Assembly (NCBI RefSeq): GCF_003610295.1
Contig: NZ_RAPV01000001.1
Span: 2,480,001 to 2,544,000 of the forward strand
From: Paraburkholderia sp. BL23I1N1
GTDB taxonomy: Bacteria; Pseudomonadota; Gammaproteobacteria; Burkholderiales; Burkholderiaceae
Direction of reading: 5' to 3'
Length of the DNA: 64,000 nucleotides
Shown here: piece after piece, positions 34,312 through 45,658 of the stretch
Numbering within the stretch: the first letter of the stretch is position 1
Layout: each line of letters begins with the position of its first letter
Translations under genes and position numbers: made by a program
Notes under the pieces: generated by a model
Seen by the model: only the letters and a program-made list of their open reading frames with translations
Database searches by the model: none
Told to the model about the DNA's origin: nothing

Positions 34312-35802
34312 GTGACGCCTGCCTCATCCGCCCAACCCGCCGCGCCACGCATTGCCATTGTCGGCAGTGGATTTGCGGGCATCGGCATGGCGATCCGTCT
34401 GCTCCGGATGGGCATCACGTCGTTCACGATTTACGAGGCGGCCGGCGATATTGGTGGCACGTGGCGCGACAACACCTATCCCGGCGCGGCCTGCGATGTG
34501 CCGTCGCATCTGTATTCGTTTTCGTTCGAGCCGAATCCCGCGTGGTCGCGTGCGTTCGGCGGCCAGGCGGAGATCTTCGCCTACCTCAAGCATTGCGTGC
34601 GCAAATACGGCGTCGATCGCTACGTGCGTTGCAATGCGCGCGTGTCCTCGGCCCGTTTCGACGCAGCGCGGCAAACCTGGCAAGTCGAGATCGACTCGAA
34701 CGGCACACGCGAAAGCATCGAGGCCGACGTGGTGATCGCGGCGAGCGGTCCGCTGTCGCGGCCGGCCATGCCGCGGATCGCAGGGCTCGACCGTTTCGAA
34801 GGCAAGCTGTTTCATTCGGCGCGCTGGGACCACGACTATCCGCTCGAAGGCAAGCGCGTCGCGGTGATCGGCACGGGCGCCAGCGCGATCCAGTTCGTGC
34901 CGCGGATCCAGCCGCGCGTGGCGCAACTCGAGCTGTTCCAGCGCACCGCGCCGTGGATCATGCCCAAGCCGGACAAGCCGGTCGGCCCGCGCGCGCGTTG
35001 GCTGTTCCGCCACCTGCCGTTCACGCAGCGCTTCGTGCGCAATGCGATCTACTGGCAACTCGAATCGCGCGCGATTGCGTTCGTCGTCAATCCGGAACTG
35101 ATGAAAATGCCGATGAAGTTCGGCCTGAGCTACCTGGAGCGGCGCGTCAAGGACCCCGTGCTGCGCGCCAAAGTGACGCCGAACCACCGGCTCGGCTGCA
35201 AGCGCGTATTGCTGTCGAGCGATTACTATCCGGCGCTTGGCCAAGCGAACGTCGACGTGGTGACGACCGGCATTCGCGAAATCGTCGCCGATGGCATCGT
35301 GACCGACGACGGCGCACACCACCCGGCCGACGCTATCATCTGCGGCACGGGTTTTCAGGTCAACAACGTGGGCGCGCCATTCGAGGTGACCGGGCTCAAT
35401 GGCACGGATCTCGGCGCACTGTGGCTGCGCGACGGGCCGGAGGCCTACCTCGGCGTCAGTGTCGCCAACTTCCCGAACTTCTTCATGATGGTTGGCCCGA
35501 ACACCGGGCTCGGTCATAACTCGATGATCTACATGATCGAGTCGCAGGTGCAGTACATCGCCGATTGCCTGCGCGTATTGCGCCGGCGCAAGGCTCGAAC
35601 CATGAACCTGCGGCCAGACGTCCAGCGCGATTTCAACGAGCGTCTGCAGAAGCAGATGCAGCACTCCGTGTGGGTCAGTGGCTGCCATAGCTGGTATCAA
35701 ACGAAAAGCGGCAAGGTCACGGCGTTGTGGCCGGGCTTCACATTCAGCTTTCGCAAACGCACGCGGCGGGTGCGGCCGCACGATTATCGTTTCGCGCCTT
35801 AA
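34312..35802 (+). CDS. Flavin-containing Baeyer-Villiger-type monooxygenase
   Basis: A 496-residue class B flavoprotein monooxygenase. The FAD-binding GxGxxG is in IVGSGFAGIG (about residue 16). The BVMO fingerprint F-x-G-x3-H-x3-W appears as FEGKLFHSARW (about 163-173). The NADPH-binding GxGxSA motif is in VIGTGASAIQ (about 185). Such enzymes insert oxygen into ketones to give esters or lactones using NADPH and O2. The downstream hydrolase could open the ester formed. The start is a GTG at 34312, supported by GGAGACCTGCC. The inducing ketone is not deducible. Confidence 0.88.
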   Translation: MTPASSAQPAAPRIAIVGSGFAGIGMAIRLLRMGITSFTIYEAAGDIGGTWRDNTYPGAACDVPSHLYSFSFEPNPAWSRAFGGQAEIFAYLKHCVRKYGVDRYVRCNARVSSARFDAARQTWQVEIDSNGTRESIEADVVIAASGPLSRPAMPRIAGLDRFEGKLFHSARWDHDYPLEGKRVAVIGTGASAIQFVPRIQPRVAQLELFQRTAPWIMPKPDKPVGPRARWLFRHLPFTQRFVRNAIYWQLESRAIAFVVNPELMKMPMKFGLSYLERRVKDPVLRAKVTPNHRLGCKRVLLSSDYYPALGQANVDVVTTGIREIVADGIVTDDGAHHPADAIICGTGFQVNNVGAPFEVTGLNGTDLGALWLRDGPEAYLGVSVANFPNFFMMVGPNTGLGHNSMIYMIESQVQYIADCLRVLRRRKARTMNLRPDVQRDFNERLQKQMQHSVWVSGCHSWYQTKSGKVTALWPGFTFSFRKRTRRVRPHDYRFAP

Positions 35803-35894
35803 AGCGGCGTGCGGCCACTGAGGGGCTGTTCGCGAGGCTGGGGCGGAGGCTGATACAGCGGCGATCTAATTCGAACTAAAGGGAGACAACAACC

Positions 35895-36884
35895 ATGGCA
35901 AGCATCGAATCCGCGACACCCGTATCCACAACGCCCCTGCCGCCCCGCTCGCTCGCCGCGCGCCTCGGCATCACCAGCGTGCCGCGCACCGAATTGCAGC
36001 GGCGCTACACACAAAGCGGTTCGAAGTTCGTCAAGATCATGGGCGCCGACGTGCACTATGTCGACGAAGGCAGCGGCGACACGATCGTGATGATTCACGG
36101 TTTCGCGTCTTCCTTGCATACGTGGAATCGTGTCGCGGACGAACTCAAGCGCACGCACCGCGTGATTCGCCTCGATCTGCCGCCGTTCGGCGTGACCGGA
36201 CCGCTGCGCTCCAGCGCCGGTGAAATCGAAACGATGAATTTGCCCACCTACCGGGGCTTCATCGACACGTTCATGCAGGCGCTCGGCGTTTCACGCGCGA
36301 CGCTGATCGGCAATTCGCTCGGCGGCCTGATTTCGTGGGATTACGCTGTGCGCCATCGCGAGGCTGTCGAGCGGCTCGTCCTGATCGACTCGGCCGGTTT
36401 TCCGATGAAGCTGCCGATTTACATCGGCCTCTTCAATAGCGCGCTGGTGCGGGTCAGTTCGCCGTGGTGGCTGCCCGAAGCCATTATCAAGAGCGCGGTG
36501 CGCAACGTGTATGGCGATCCGCGCAAGCTCGATGCAGTGACGCTGCGGCGTTACATCGAATTCTTCCACGGCGAAGGGACGCGCACGGCCATCGGCAAGA
36601 TGGTGCCGACGCTCGACTTCAAGGACGTCGACACCGACGTGCTGAAGACGCTCAAGGTGCCGTCGCTGGTCCTGTGGGGAGCAAAGGATCGCTGGATCCC
36701 GCCTGCTCACGCGGCCGAATTTGCGAGCCGCATTCCAGGCGCGAAATCCGTGATGTACCCAGGACTCGGTCACATCCCCATGGAAGAAGCGCCCGAGCGC
36801 GTGATGACCGATTTGCGCGCGTTTCTCGGCACGAACGCCGGGGTTGCTCCGTTGACCGAAGGCGCGCACCGCGCGCCGGTCTGA
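35895..36884 (+). CDS. Alpha/beta hydrolase, partner of the BVMO
   Basis: A 329-residue alpha/beta-fold hydrolase. The oxyanion region is MIHGFASSLHTW (about residue 71), the nucleophile elbow GNSLGG (Ser near 140), the acid Asp in LWGAKDRWIPPAH (about 262), and the His in GLGHIPMEEAPE (about 293). It starts with GGGAGACAAC upstream, about 90 bp after the monooxygenase, and is probably co-transcribed. Hydrolysis of the ester or lactone made by the monooxygenase is a reasonable inference. The N-terminus has a hydrophobic, Pro-rich lead that might tether it to a membrane. Confidence 0.85.
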   Translation: MASIESATPVSTTPLPPRSLAARLGITSVPRTELQRRYTQSGSKFVKIMGADVHYVDEGSGDTIVMIHGFASSLHTWNRVADELKRTHRVIRLDLPPFGVTGPLRSSAGEIETMNLPTYRGFIDTFMQALGVSRATLIGNSLGGLISWDYAVRHREAVERLVLIDSAGFPMKLPIYIGLFNSALVRVSSPWWLPEAIIKSAVRNVYGDPRKLDAVTLRRYIEFFHGEGTRTAIGKMVPTLDFKDVDTDVLKTLKVPSLVLWGAKDRWIPPAHAAEFASRIPGAKSVMYPGLGHIPMEEAPERVMTDLRAFLGTNAGVAPLTEGAHRAPV

Positions 36885-36917
36885 CCCTTGCTGATTGCGC
36901 GGCGTGCGATCAACGGC

Positions 36918-37034
36918 TTAGCCGCCCCCGAGCAAGCGCAGCAGTCCCCAGAGAAATTTGCAGAGCATCACGATCAGCTCCCACAGGTGATAGAGCTGCT
37001 GCCACCCTGAAACGCGTGCGAAGGAGTCGATCAT
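36918..37034 (-). CDS. Possible small hydrophobic peptide
   Basis: An open frame of 38 codons, starting MIDSFARVSGW and containing WELIVMLCKFLWGLLRLL, which would form one membrane helix. No clear ribosome binding site precedes it, and coding status is unsupported other than by the amphipathic, membrane-like composition. It is listed as a tentative gene only. Confidence 0.25.
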   Translation of the reverse strand: MIDSFARVSGWQQLYHLWELIVMLCKFLWGLLRLLGGG

Positions 37035-37185
37035 GGTTGGCGGGTAAGAAGACGAATGGCGCGGACTTGCACGGCGAGTACACATCATAACGACTGCGGG
37101 ATACCCCGCATCAAGTCGATCGAAAGTGTGCCGTAAACGCATTGAGAAGACGCGGCATCCGCACCGGATGACCGCGCTGATTGAT

Positions 37186-37230
37186 CGCACCAATCGCACC
37201 AACCGGACCAACCGCACCATCCGCGCCATC
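37186..37230 (+). repeat. Tandem 9-bp repeat, five units
   Basis: Units CGCACCAAT, CGCACCAAC, CGGACCAAC, CGCACCATC and CGCGCCATC run directly into the AAGGAGA ribosome binding site of the MCP gene. The unit is a multiple of three, so it would stay in frame with an upstream ATG at 37168. Confidence 0.85.
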
Positions 37231-37242
37231 AAGGAGACGGGC

Positions 37243-39840
<2,598 letters not shown>

Positions 39841-39847
39841 ACGGTTG

Positions 39848-39980
39848 CTTCTCTTTGCGGCAGGCAAAGAGAAGTGAGTGCCGCCCCGCACAGGGGCAAC
39901 GCTAATAGACCACTAACAAAACAAGGAAAGGCCAACACCATAAAAACACAGACAAACAAAGCGCCGAGCAGGCAAAAAAC
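39848..39980 (-). repeat. Gene-end repeat, copy 2, behind potI
   Basis: Contains the 76-bp core (39878-39953) shared with copy 1 at 75 of 76 positions and a perfect 11-bp stem CTTCTCTTTGC (39848-39858) with GCAAAGAGAAG (39864-39874), loop GGCAG. In sense orientation it starts directly after the potI stop codon. It is inverted relative to copy 3 behind the convergent MCP gene, with the IS110 element between them. Confidence 0.88.
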
Positions 39981-40799
39981 CTATACCGCCATAACAGCCC
40001 TCTTCCTCTCAGCCCGCTGCATAAAATAGTTAGCCAAAACAACCCCAACCGTAACAACAGCAATAAACAGCGTAGCCAACGCATTCATCTCAGGATTCAA
40101 CCCAAGCCGAACACGAGAGAAAACCACCAGCGGCAGCGTAGTCGACCCAGGCCCTGACAAAAACGCCGACAAAACCAGATCGTCGATCGACAAGGTAAAC
40201 GACAACAACCACCCAGAAACCAGAGCCTGCGAAATCAACGGCAACGTAATAAAGAAAAACACCTTCAGCGGCGTAGCCCCAAGATCAAGCGCAGCCTCCT
40301 CAAGAGAAGGATTCAACTCCTTCACACGCGACTGCACGATGATGGCTACATAGGAAATACACAACATCACGTGCCCGATCCAGATCGTGAAAACGCCACG
40401 CCCGGCAGGCCATCCCAACCACTTCGCCATTTCGATGAAAAGCAGCAGCAGCGAAATCCCCTGAATCACCTCGGGAATCACCAGCGGCGCATTGATCATC
40501 CCGGTGTAAAGGGTAAAACCACGAAACCGCCCCATGCGGGCCAACACAAACCCGGCCCACGTGCCGATAATCACCGAAGCAAACGCCGTCAACAACGCCA
40601 CACGCAACGACAACCACGCTGCCGCAATCAACTCGTCGTCCTGCAACAACGCCGCATACCAGCGCGTAGAAAAGCGCGTCCACACCGTGACCAGTTGCGA
40701 TTCGTTGAACGAATACACAATCAGACTCACGATCGGAATGTAGAGAAACAGAAACCCAATCCCCAACGCAATGAACTGCAAAATCCGGTTCGGTTTCAT
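39981..40799 (-). CDS. potI: Putrescine ABC transporter permease PotI
   Basis: A 272-residue inner-membrane permease of the spermidine/putrescine class with six hydrophobic segments. The EAA motif is in EEAALDLGATPLKVFFFITLPL (about residues 165-186), which contacts the ATPase. FLFLYIPIVSLIVYSFNES is the typical N-terminal helix. The ATG overlaps the potH stop by one base (TGATG type). About 700 bp at the 3' end have T/G-ending codons rather than the C-ending codons used in the rest of the operon. Confidence 0.92.
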   Translation of the reverse strand: MKPNRILQFIALGIGFLFLYIPIVSLIVYSFNESQLVTVWTRFSTRWYAALLQDDELIAAAWLSLRVALLTAFASVIIGTWAGFVLARMGRFRGFTLYTGMINAPLVIPEVIQGISLLLLFIEMAKWLGWPAGRGVFTIWIGHVMLCISYVAIIVQSRVKELNPSLEEAALDLGATPLKVFFFITLPLISQALVSGWLLSFTLSIDDLVLSAFLSGPGSTTLPLVVFSRVRLGLNPEMNALATLFIAVVTVGVVLANYFMQRAERKRAVMAV

Positions 40800-41728
40800 C
40801 AGCGCCGTTCCTCCATCGCCTTCGCCTGCGCGTACTGGAAAAACGCCATCGGCACCAATAACAACAACACCATCGCGCACGTCACGGCAGACGCCATCGG
40901 CCAATCGGCATTGTCGAAGAACTCATTCCACATCACACGGCCAATCATCAGCGTGTTCGCGCCGCCCAGCAATTCCGGAATCACATACTCGCCCACCGCC
41001 GGAATGAACACCAGCAAACAACCGGCAATGATGCCGTTCTTGGACAGCGGTAAAGTGATCTGCCAGAACGCCCGCCACGGCTTCGCGCCGAGATCGTAAG
41101 CGGCTTCCAGCAAAGTCATGTCCATCTTCACCAGATGCGCGTACAGCGGCATCACGAGAAACGGCAGGTACGAATACACCATGCCGATGTATACCGCCGT
41201 GTTCGTGTGATACAGCTCGACCGGCGTATGGATCAGCCCGACCGACATCAGAAAATTGTTCAGCAGGCCGTTGTTCTTCAGGATACCGATCCATGCATAC
41301 ACGCGAATCAGAAACGACGTCCAGAATGGCAGCATCACAGCCATCATCAGCAGATTGCGGTTCGCCGGATTCGATCGCGCAATGTAGTACGCCATCGGAT
41401 AACCGATCAGCAAACACAGCAACGTGGACACCGCCGCGACCACCACCGAATTCACATAGGTCGCGAAATACAGGCTGTCGGTCAGCAGAAACGCATAGTG
41501 CGACAGGTCCAGCGCGACGTGAATCACGCCGTCCGTATACGTGGTGAGTTCCGTATAGGGCGGAATGCCAAGTTGCAAATCGGCAAAGCTGATCTTCACG
41601 ACCAGCAGGAACGGCACGAGGAAAAACAGCAGCAGCCAGATGAACGGCCCGGCCACCACCGCGGTGCGGCCGGTCAGGTTGAAACGGCGCACCGGCCACG
41701 ACGCAAGAGAACTGATCGAGCGCTTCAT
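40799..41728 (-). CDS. potH: Putrescine ABC transporter permease PotH
   Basis: A 309-residue permease partner of PotI. It has six main membrane segments, an N-terminal LLLFFLVPFLLVVKISFAD helix, and the EAA loop LLEAAYDLGAKPWRAFWQITLPL (about residues 205-228). It forms the channel of the polyamine importer together with PotI. It overlaps potG by 4 bp (ATGA) and potI by one base, so the permeases are translationally coupled. Confidence 0.92.
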   Translation of the reverse strand: MKRSISSLASWPVRRFNLTGRTAVVAGPFIWLLLFFLVPFLLVVKISFADLQLGIPPYTELTTYTDGVIHVALDLSHYAFLLTDSLYFATYVNSVVVAAVSTLLCLLIGYPMAYYIARSNPANRNLLMMAVMLPFWTSFLIRVYAWIGILKNNGLLNNFLMSVGLIHTPVELYHTNTAVYIGMVYSYLPFLVMPLYAHLVKMDMTLLEAAYDLGAKPWRAFWQITLPLSKNGIIAGCLLVFIPAVGEYVIPELLGGANTLMIGRVMWNEFFDNADWPMASAVTCAMVLLLLVPMAFFQYAQAKAMEERR

Positions 41729-42891
41729 GACGTCAGCACCACGCCGGCCGATGCGCTCCAGCGCACATACACCTCGTCGCCCCAGGTGGGCGGATCGATC
41801 TCCGTCAATGCAAGGCTCGTCACGTTGGCGATCACCGTTTTGCCGGCGTCGAGCTTCACGTGGTACAGCGAATAGCCGCCCATGTAAGCGATATTCGTTA
41901 CGACGCCCTTGCCCCAGTTGTACGCGCCTTCGGGCGGCTTGCGGGTGAGCGCAATGCGCTCGGGCCGCACCGAGATCGTCACCGGCATGCCGAGCGGCCC
42001 CGTGATGCCGTGGCTCACGTAGAGACGGACCGGCAGGTCGGGCGTTTCGATGAACACGTGATCGGGCTCGTCTTCGACAACGTTGCCGTCGAACAGATTG
42101 GTCGAGCCGATGAACTCGGCCGAAAAACGGCTGTTCGGATATTCGTACACTTCGTGCGGCGTGCCGAGCTGGATGATCTCGCCTTCACTCATCACGGCGA
42201 GACGGTCGGCCATCGTCATTGCCTCTTCCTGATCGTGCGTCACCATCATGCAGGTCACGCCGACCTTGTCGAGAATATTGACCAGTTCGATCTGCGTGCG
42301 CTGACGAATCTGTTTGTCGAGCGCGGACATCGGCTCGTCGAGCAACAACAGCTTCGGTCGCTTGACGAGCGAGCGCGCGAGCGCCACCCGCTGCTGCTGA
42401 CCGCCGGAAAGCTGATGCGGTTTGCGCTTCGCAAAGCGGCCCATCTGCACGAGATCGAGCGCGGTCTGCACGCGGTCTTTCAGTTCGGATTTCGGCACGC
42501 CTTCCTGCTTCAGGCCGAAGGCGACGTTGGCCTCGACCGTCATGTGCGGAAACAGCGCGTACGACTGGAACATCATGTTGACCGGCCGGCGATAAGGCGG
42601 CAATAGCGCGAGATCTTCGCCGTCGATCAGGATCTTGCCCGACGTGATCGACTCAAGGCCAGCCAGCATGCGCAACAAGGTCGACTTGCCACAGCCGGAA
42701 CTGCCGAGCAGCGCGAACAGCTCGCCCTTCTTCACCGACAGGTTGACCCCTTTGACCGCGGCGGTCTCGCCGAACTTCTTCACGATGTCGACGATCTGGA
42801 CGAAATTCTCTGCTGCATCGCCCGCTTCGGCGTTCAGACCCGGGAATGATGCGGCGGCCCCTGCCAGCGCGCCCGACTGGTCACTACTCAT
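41725..42891 (-). CDS. potG: Polyamine ABC transporter ATPase PotG
   Basis: A 388-residue ATPase: Walker A GSSGCGKST (about residue 58), Q-loop, signature LSGGQQQRVALARSL (about 155), Walker B LLLLDEPMSALD (about 180), and switch His in THDQEEAMTMADR. A C-terminal TOBE domain (about 290-388) binds the regulatory or accessory part of the complex. The ATG at 42891 follows an in-frame GTG. It energises the PotH/PotI permeases. Confidence 0.93.
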   Translation of the reverse strand: MSSDQSGALAGAAASFPGLNAEAGDAAENFVQIVDIVKKFGETAAVKGVNLSVKKGELFALLGSSGCGKSTLLRMLAGLESITSGKILIDGEDLALLPPYRRPVNMMFQSYALFPHMTVEANVAFGLKQEGVPKSELKDRVQTALDLVQMGRFAKRKPHQLSGGQQQRVALARSLVKRPKLLLLDEPMSALDKQIRQRTQIELVNILDKVGVTCMMVTHDQEEAMTMADRLAVMSEGEIIQLGTPHEVYEYPNSRFSAEFIGSTNLFDGNVVEDEPDHVFIETPDLPVRLYVSHGITGPLGMPVTISVRPERIALTRKPPEGAYNWGKGVVTNIAYMGGYSLYHVKLDAGKTVIANVTSLALTEIDPPTWGDEVYVRWSASAGVVLTS

Positions 42892-42921
42892 CACTATGCT
42901 TTACTCCGGCGTTTGACGAAC

Positions 42922-42948
42922 AAAGCCCCCGGTGGACACCGAGGGCTT
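42922..42948 (-). terminator. Attenuating hairpin between potF and potG
   Basis: In the minus direction, AAGCCC(T)CGGTG and CACCG(G)GGGCTT arms form a stem of about 12 bp with one T-G pair, soon after the potF stop. The downstream T-run is weak, so partial termination that leaves more potF transcript than potGHI is likely. Confidence 0.6.
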
Positions 42949-42983
42949 CATGATGATACTTACCCGTTCACTCTGACCGTGGA

Positions 42984-44084
42984 TCAGCGGCCGGACTTGA
43001 ATTCAGTCCACAGCCGCGTTTGCAGCCGCTGGATTTCCGGCGGCAACGGCTTCAGCAGGAACAGTGTCTTGATGACTTCAGGCGACGGGTACACGGCCGG
43101 GTCATTCGCCACGTCCTTGTCCACGTACTTGCGCGCTTCGAGGTTGGCGCTCGGGTAGTAGACGGCGTTGGTGATCGCGGCATGGACTTGCGGCGTTTCG
43201 ATGTAGTTGATCCACTCGAACGCTGCTTCCTTGTTCTTCGCGTCCTTCGGAATCGCCATCACGTCGAACCATACCGGGGCGCCGCCCTTCGGAATGTAAT
43301 ACTCGATCTTGTAGGCCTTCTTCGCTTCGACCGCACGATGCTTGGCGATCACGACGTCGCCCGACCAGCCGTACGCGAAGCACACGTCGCCGCCGACCAG
43401 ATCGTTGATGTAGCCCGACGAGTTGAATTGCGTGATGTACGGGCGGATCTTCTTCATCATCTCGAGCGCGGCGCGGTAGTCGGCCGGGTTCGTGCTCATC
43501 GGATCTTTGCCGATGTAATGCAGCGCGGCGGCGAACATCTGGTCCGGCGCGTCGAGCACGGACACGCCGCAAGCCTTCAGCTTCGAAATATTTTCCGGCT
43601 TGAAGAGAACGTCCCAGCTATCGAGCGGCACGTTCTTGCCGAGGATCTGCTGCGCCTTGGTGACGTTGTAGCCAAGGCCGGTCGTGCCGTATGCCCAAGG
43701 TACCGTGAACTTGTTGCCCGGGTCGGCGCCGGCCACGAGGGCCATCAGCGAAGGATCGAGGTATTTGAGGTTCGGCAGCTTCGATTTGTCGAGCGGCGCG
43801 AAGATGCCGGCGGCGATCTGCTTGCCGGCGTAGTTGCTGGTCGGCACGACGATGTCGTAACCCGAATTGCCGGTGAGGAGCTTGGCCTGCAGCGTGTCGT
43901 CGCTGTCGTAGTTGTCGTATTTGACCTGGACGCCAGACTGCTTGGTGAAGTTCGGAATGGTGTCCTTGGCAATGTAATCGGACCAGTTATACACGTTCAG
44001 CTGCGTATCTTTCGCAGCGGCCGTCAACCACGGCGTCGCACACAAGACCAGCGCCGCCACCTGCACCACTACCCGTCTTTTCAT
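42984..44084 (-). CDS. potF: Periplasmic polyamine (putrescine)-binding protein PotF
   Basis: A 366-residue periplasmic solute-binding protein. The signal peptide is residues 1-24 (cleavage after LTAAAKD or nearby). The mature start TQLNVYNWSDYIAKDTIPNFTKQSG, with the Trp-Ser-Asp-Tyr feature, is characteristic of PotF/PotD. Other polyamine-site residues lie in VAGADPGNKFTVPWAYGTTG and FAYGWSGDV. It delivers putrescine to PotHI. It is the first gene of the operon, followed by an intercistronic hairpin. Confidence 0.92.
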   Translation of the reverse strand: MKRRVVVQVAALVLCATPWLTAAAKDTQLNVYNWSDYIAKDTIPNFTKQSGVQVKYDNYDSDDTLQAKLLTGNSGYDIVVPTSNYAGKQIAAGIFAPLDKSKLPNLKYLDPSLMALVAGADPGNKFTVPWAYGTTGLGYNVTKAQQILGKNVPLDSWDVLFKPENISKLKACGVSVLDAPDQMFAAALHYIGKDPMSTNPADYRAALEMMKKIRPYITQFNSSGYINDLVGGDVCFAYGWSGDVVIAKHRAVEAKKAYKIEYYIPKGGAPVWFDVMAIPKDAKNKEAAFEWINYIETPQVHAAITNAVYYPSANLEARKYVDKDVANDPAVYPSPEVIKTLFLLKPLPPEIQRLQTRLWTEFKSGR

Positions 44085-44605
44085 CCCGTTCTCCGATGCT
44101 GACCGGCCTCAGCCGGCCGTCTTCGCCCACGCCGCAGCACACCGCACGCGGCTCCCCTGAAAAACCCGAAAACTACCATTAATTATTGCGCGCACCAAAA
44201 AAAATGCTGAGCTGTCGCGCAAACGGTACAGCGCAAGCCGCGCCGCTACAAAATGGCCGCAATTTTAGCGGGTTATTGGCGCCTGTCTACCCGAAAAAAA
44301 CACCAGTGGCAGCCTCGGTGTCATCTCGCTGTCAAGTTGCGGCGACCTCGCCGGACCCGGTTCGCATTGGGGTGGCAACCAGAGCCCGCCTTTCAGGAAT
44401 TTTATGCCGTACGGCTAGCCTCGATATGAAGTGGTTTTGTAAGCATTCTCCGGTTTGCGCGCTGAGGGGATTCGAATAGGAGCGGACGCGGCAGCGGATA
44501 CTGCCAACCGTGCATGCCTTCGCGCCACGACGAGCGCAACACCGAGGCACGCTCGCCGCATCGTTTAACATAGCGGAACTCCGCTTCTCCGCCCCAAGGT
44601 TTCCG
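44085..44605. other. 521-bp spacer upstream of potF
   Basis: Presumed potF promoter region, with an AT-rich tract at about 44160-44280, and the upstream region of the DUF1289 gene. No gene, RNA or clear operator was recognised. Confidence 0.5.
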
Positions 44606-44809
44606 ATGGCTTCGAATCTCCACGCTCTTCCCGACAGCCCGTGCATCGGCGTCTGTTCCACGCTTTTCGACGAAGTCTGCAAAGGCTGCGGCCGTACCGC
44701 CACCGAAGTGTCCAACTGGGTGTTCCTGAGCGACGAGGAAAAGCGCGCCGTATGGGTACGCATCGAGCAGGAAGGCACCGCGATGCGTTTCAAGAACGAT
44801 AAGCTGTAG
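44606..44809 (+). CDS. DUF1289 domain protein
   Basis: A 67-residue protein with the DUF1289 pattern: SPCIGVCSTLFDEVCKGCGRTATEVSNW, with four Cys residues that could bind a metal or Fe-S cluster. Function is unknown. The start at 44606 matches family length. A bidirectional terminator follows at 44872-44899, shared with the convergent ompW gene. Confidence 0.85.
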   Translation: MASNLHALPDSPCIGVCSTLFDEVCKGCGRTATEVSNWVFLSDEEKRAVWVRIEQEGTAMRFKNDKL

Positions 44810-44871
44810 CCGCCTTGCGGCGTGGCCTCCTGCCGGCGAATTCGCCTCCCGATCAGGATTGAGATTGCAAT

Positions 44872-44899
44872 AAAAAACGCCGGACATTCCGGCGTTTTT
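44872..44899. terminator. Bidirectional terminator between DUF1289 gene and ompW
   Basis: AAAAACGCCGGA and TCCGGCGTTTTT arms, with A and T runs on both sides, lie between convergent genes. Confidence 0.9.
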
Positions 44900-44931
44900 G
44901 CATGACGAGCGCAGCTTCTCAAGCGCGGTGA

Positions 44932-45588
44932 TCAGAACCGCATACCGACACCGAGACCCACCACCACCGGATCGATATTCAGCCGGCCGAGCGATTGACC
45001 GCCAAGCGTTGCGTCGGTGTGCATCCAGATCTTCTTGATGTCCGCATTGACGAACAGCGACCTGGTCACCTGCACGTCCACGCCGGCCTGTAGCGCGGGG
45101 CCAAAGCTGTGGTTGGTGATCGAGATCGGCTGGCCGCCTGCATTCAGGCCGTTGTTATAGAACAACGTGTAGTTCAGGCCCGCGCCAACGTACGGACGGA
45201 TACGCCCCGCGTGGTTGAAGTGATATTGCAGCAGCAGCGTGGGTGGTAACACGTTCACACCACCAAGATTGCCAAGGCTCGACGTCAGCTGATGGCGCGA
45301 CGTGCCGAGAATCAGTTCGACGCCCAGGTAATCGCGGATCATGTAGGTCAGATCCAGCTCCGGCACGATGGCGTTGTTGACGCCCACGTTGAGCGCCGAC
45401 AGCGTGTGGTTGGTCTCCACGTTCGGCATGATGCTGATTGCGCGCAGACGCACCAGGATGTCGCCGGCGTGTATGCCGTTCATCGGGTCGTCGCCAGCGG
45501 CCTGGGCTTGTGGAGCCAGTGCGCCCGCGCCTAGCAGGCACGACGCGACGGCGGCGACCCTGATTCTGTTCCTGAACGAGTGCTTCAT
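44932..45588 (-). CDS. ompW: OmpW-family outer-membrane protein
   Basis: A 218-residue outer-membrane beta-barrel of the OmpW family, with a signal peptide of about 30 residues ending PQAQA. It has typical strand segments (AGDILVRLRAISIMPN, LDLTYMIRDYLGVELILGTSRHQ) and a C-terminal aromatic RF expected for BAM recognition. OmpW forms an eight-stranded barrel for small hydrophobic compounds. The gene is monocistronic with a shared terminator downstream. Confidence 0.9.
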   Translation of the reverse strand: MKHSFRNRIRVAAVASCLLGAGALAPQAQAAGDDPMNGIHAGDILVRLRAISIMPNVETNHTLSALNVGVNNAIVPELDLTYMIRDYLGVELILGTSRHQLTSSLGNLGGVNVLPPTLLLQYHFNHAGRIRPYVGAGLNYTLFYNNGLNAGGQPISITNHSFGPALQAGVDVQVTRSLFVNADIKKIWMHTDATLGGQSLGRLNIDPVVVGLGVGMRF

Positions 45589-45658
45589 GTGCTTCCCCGG
45601 ATGTTTGTTTGCGTGCGGGGATTGTCGAAGATCTCGTCAGGTTTCACGTTGACCCGCA

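Larger units (their letters stand above)
36885..37242. other. 358-bp spacer between hydrolase and MCP genes
   Basis: Contains a possible small minus-strand membrane peptide gene (36918-37034) and a 5-unit tandem 9-bp repeat (37186-37230) just before the MCP ribosome binding site. Nothing else was recognised. Confidence 0.55.
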
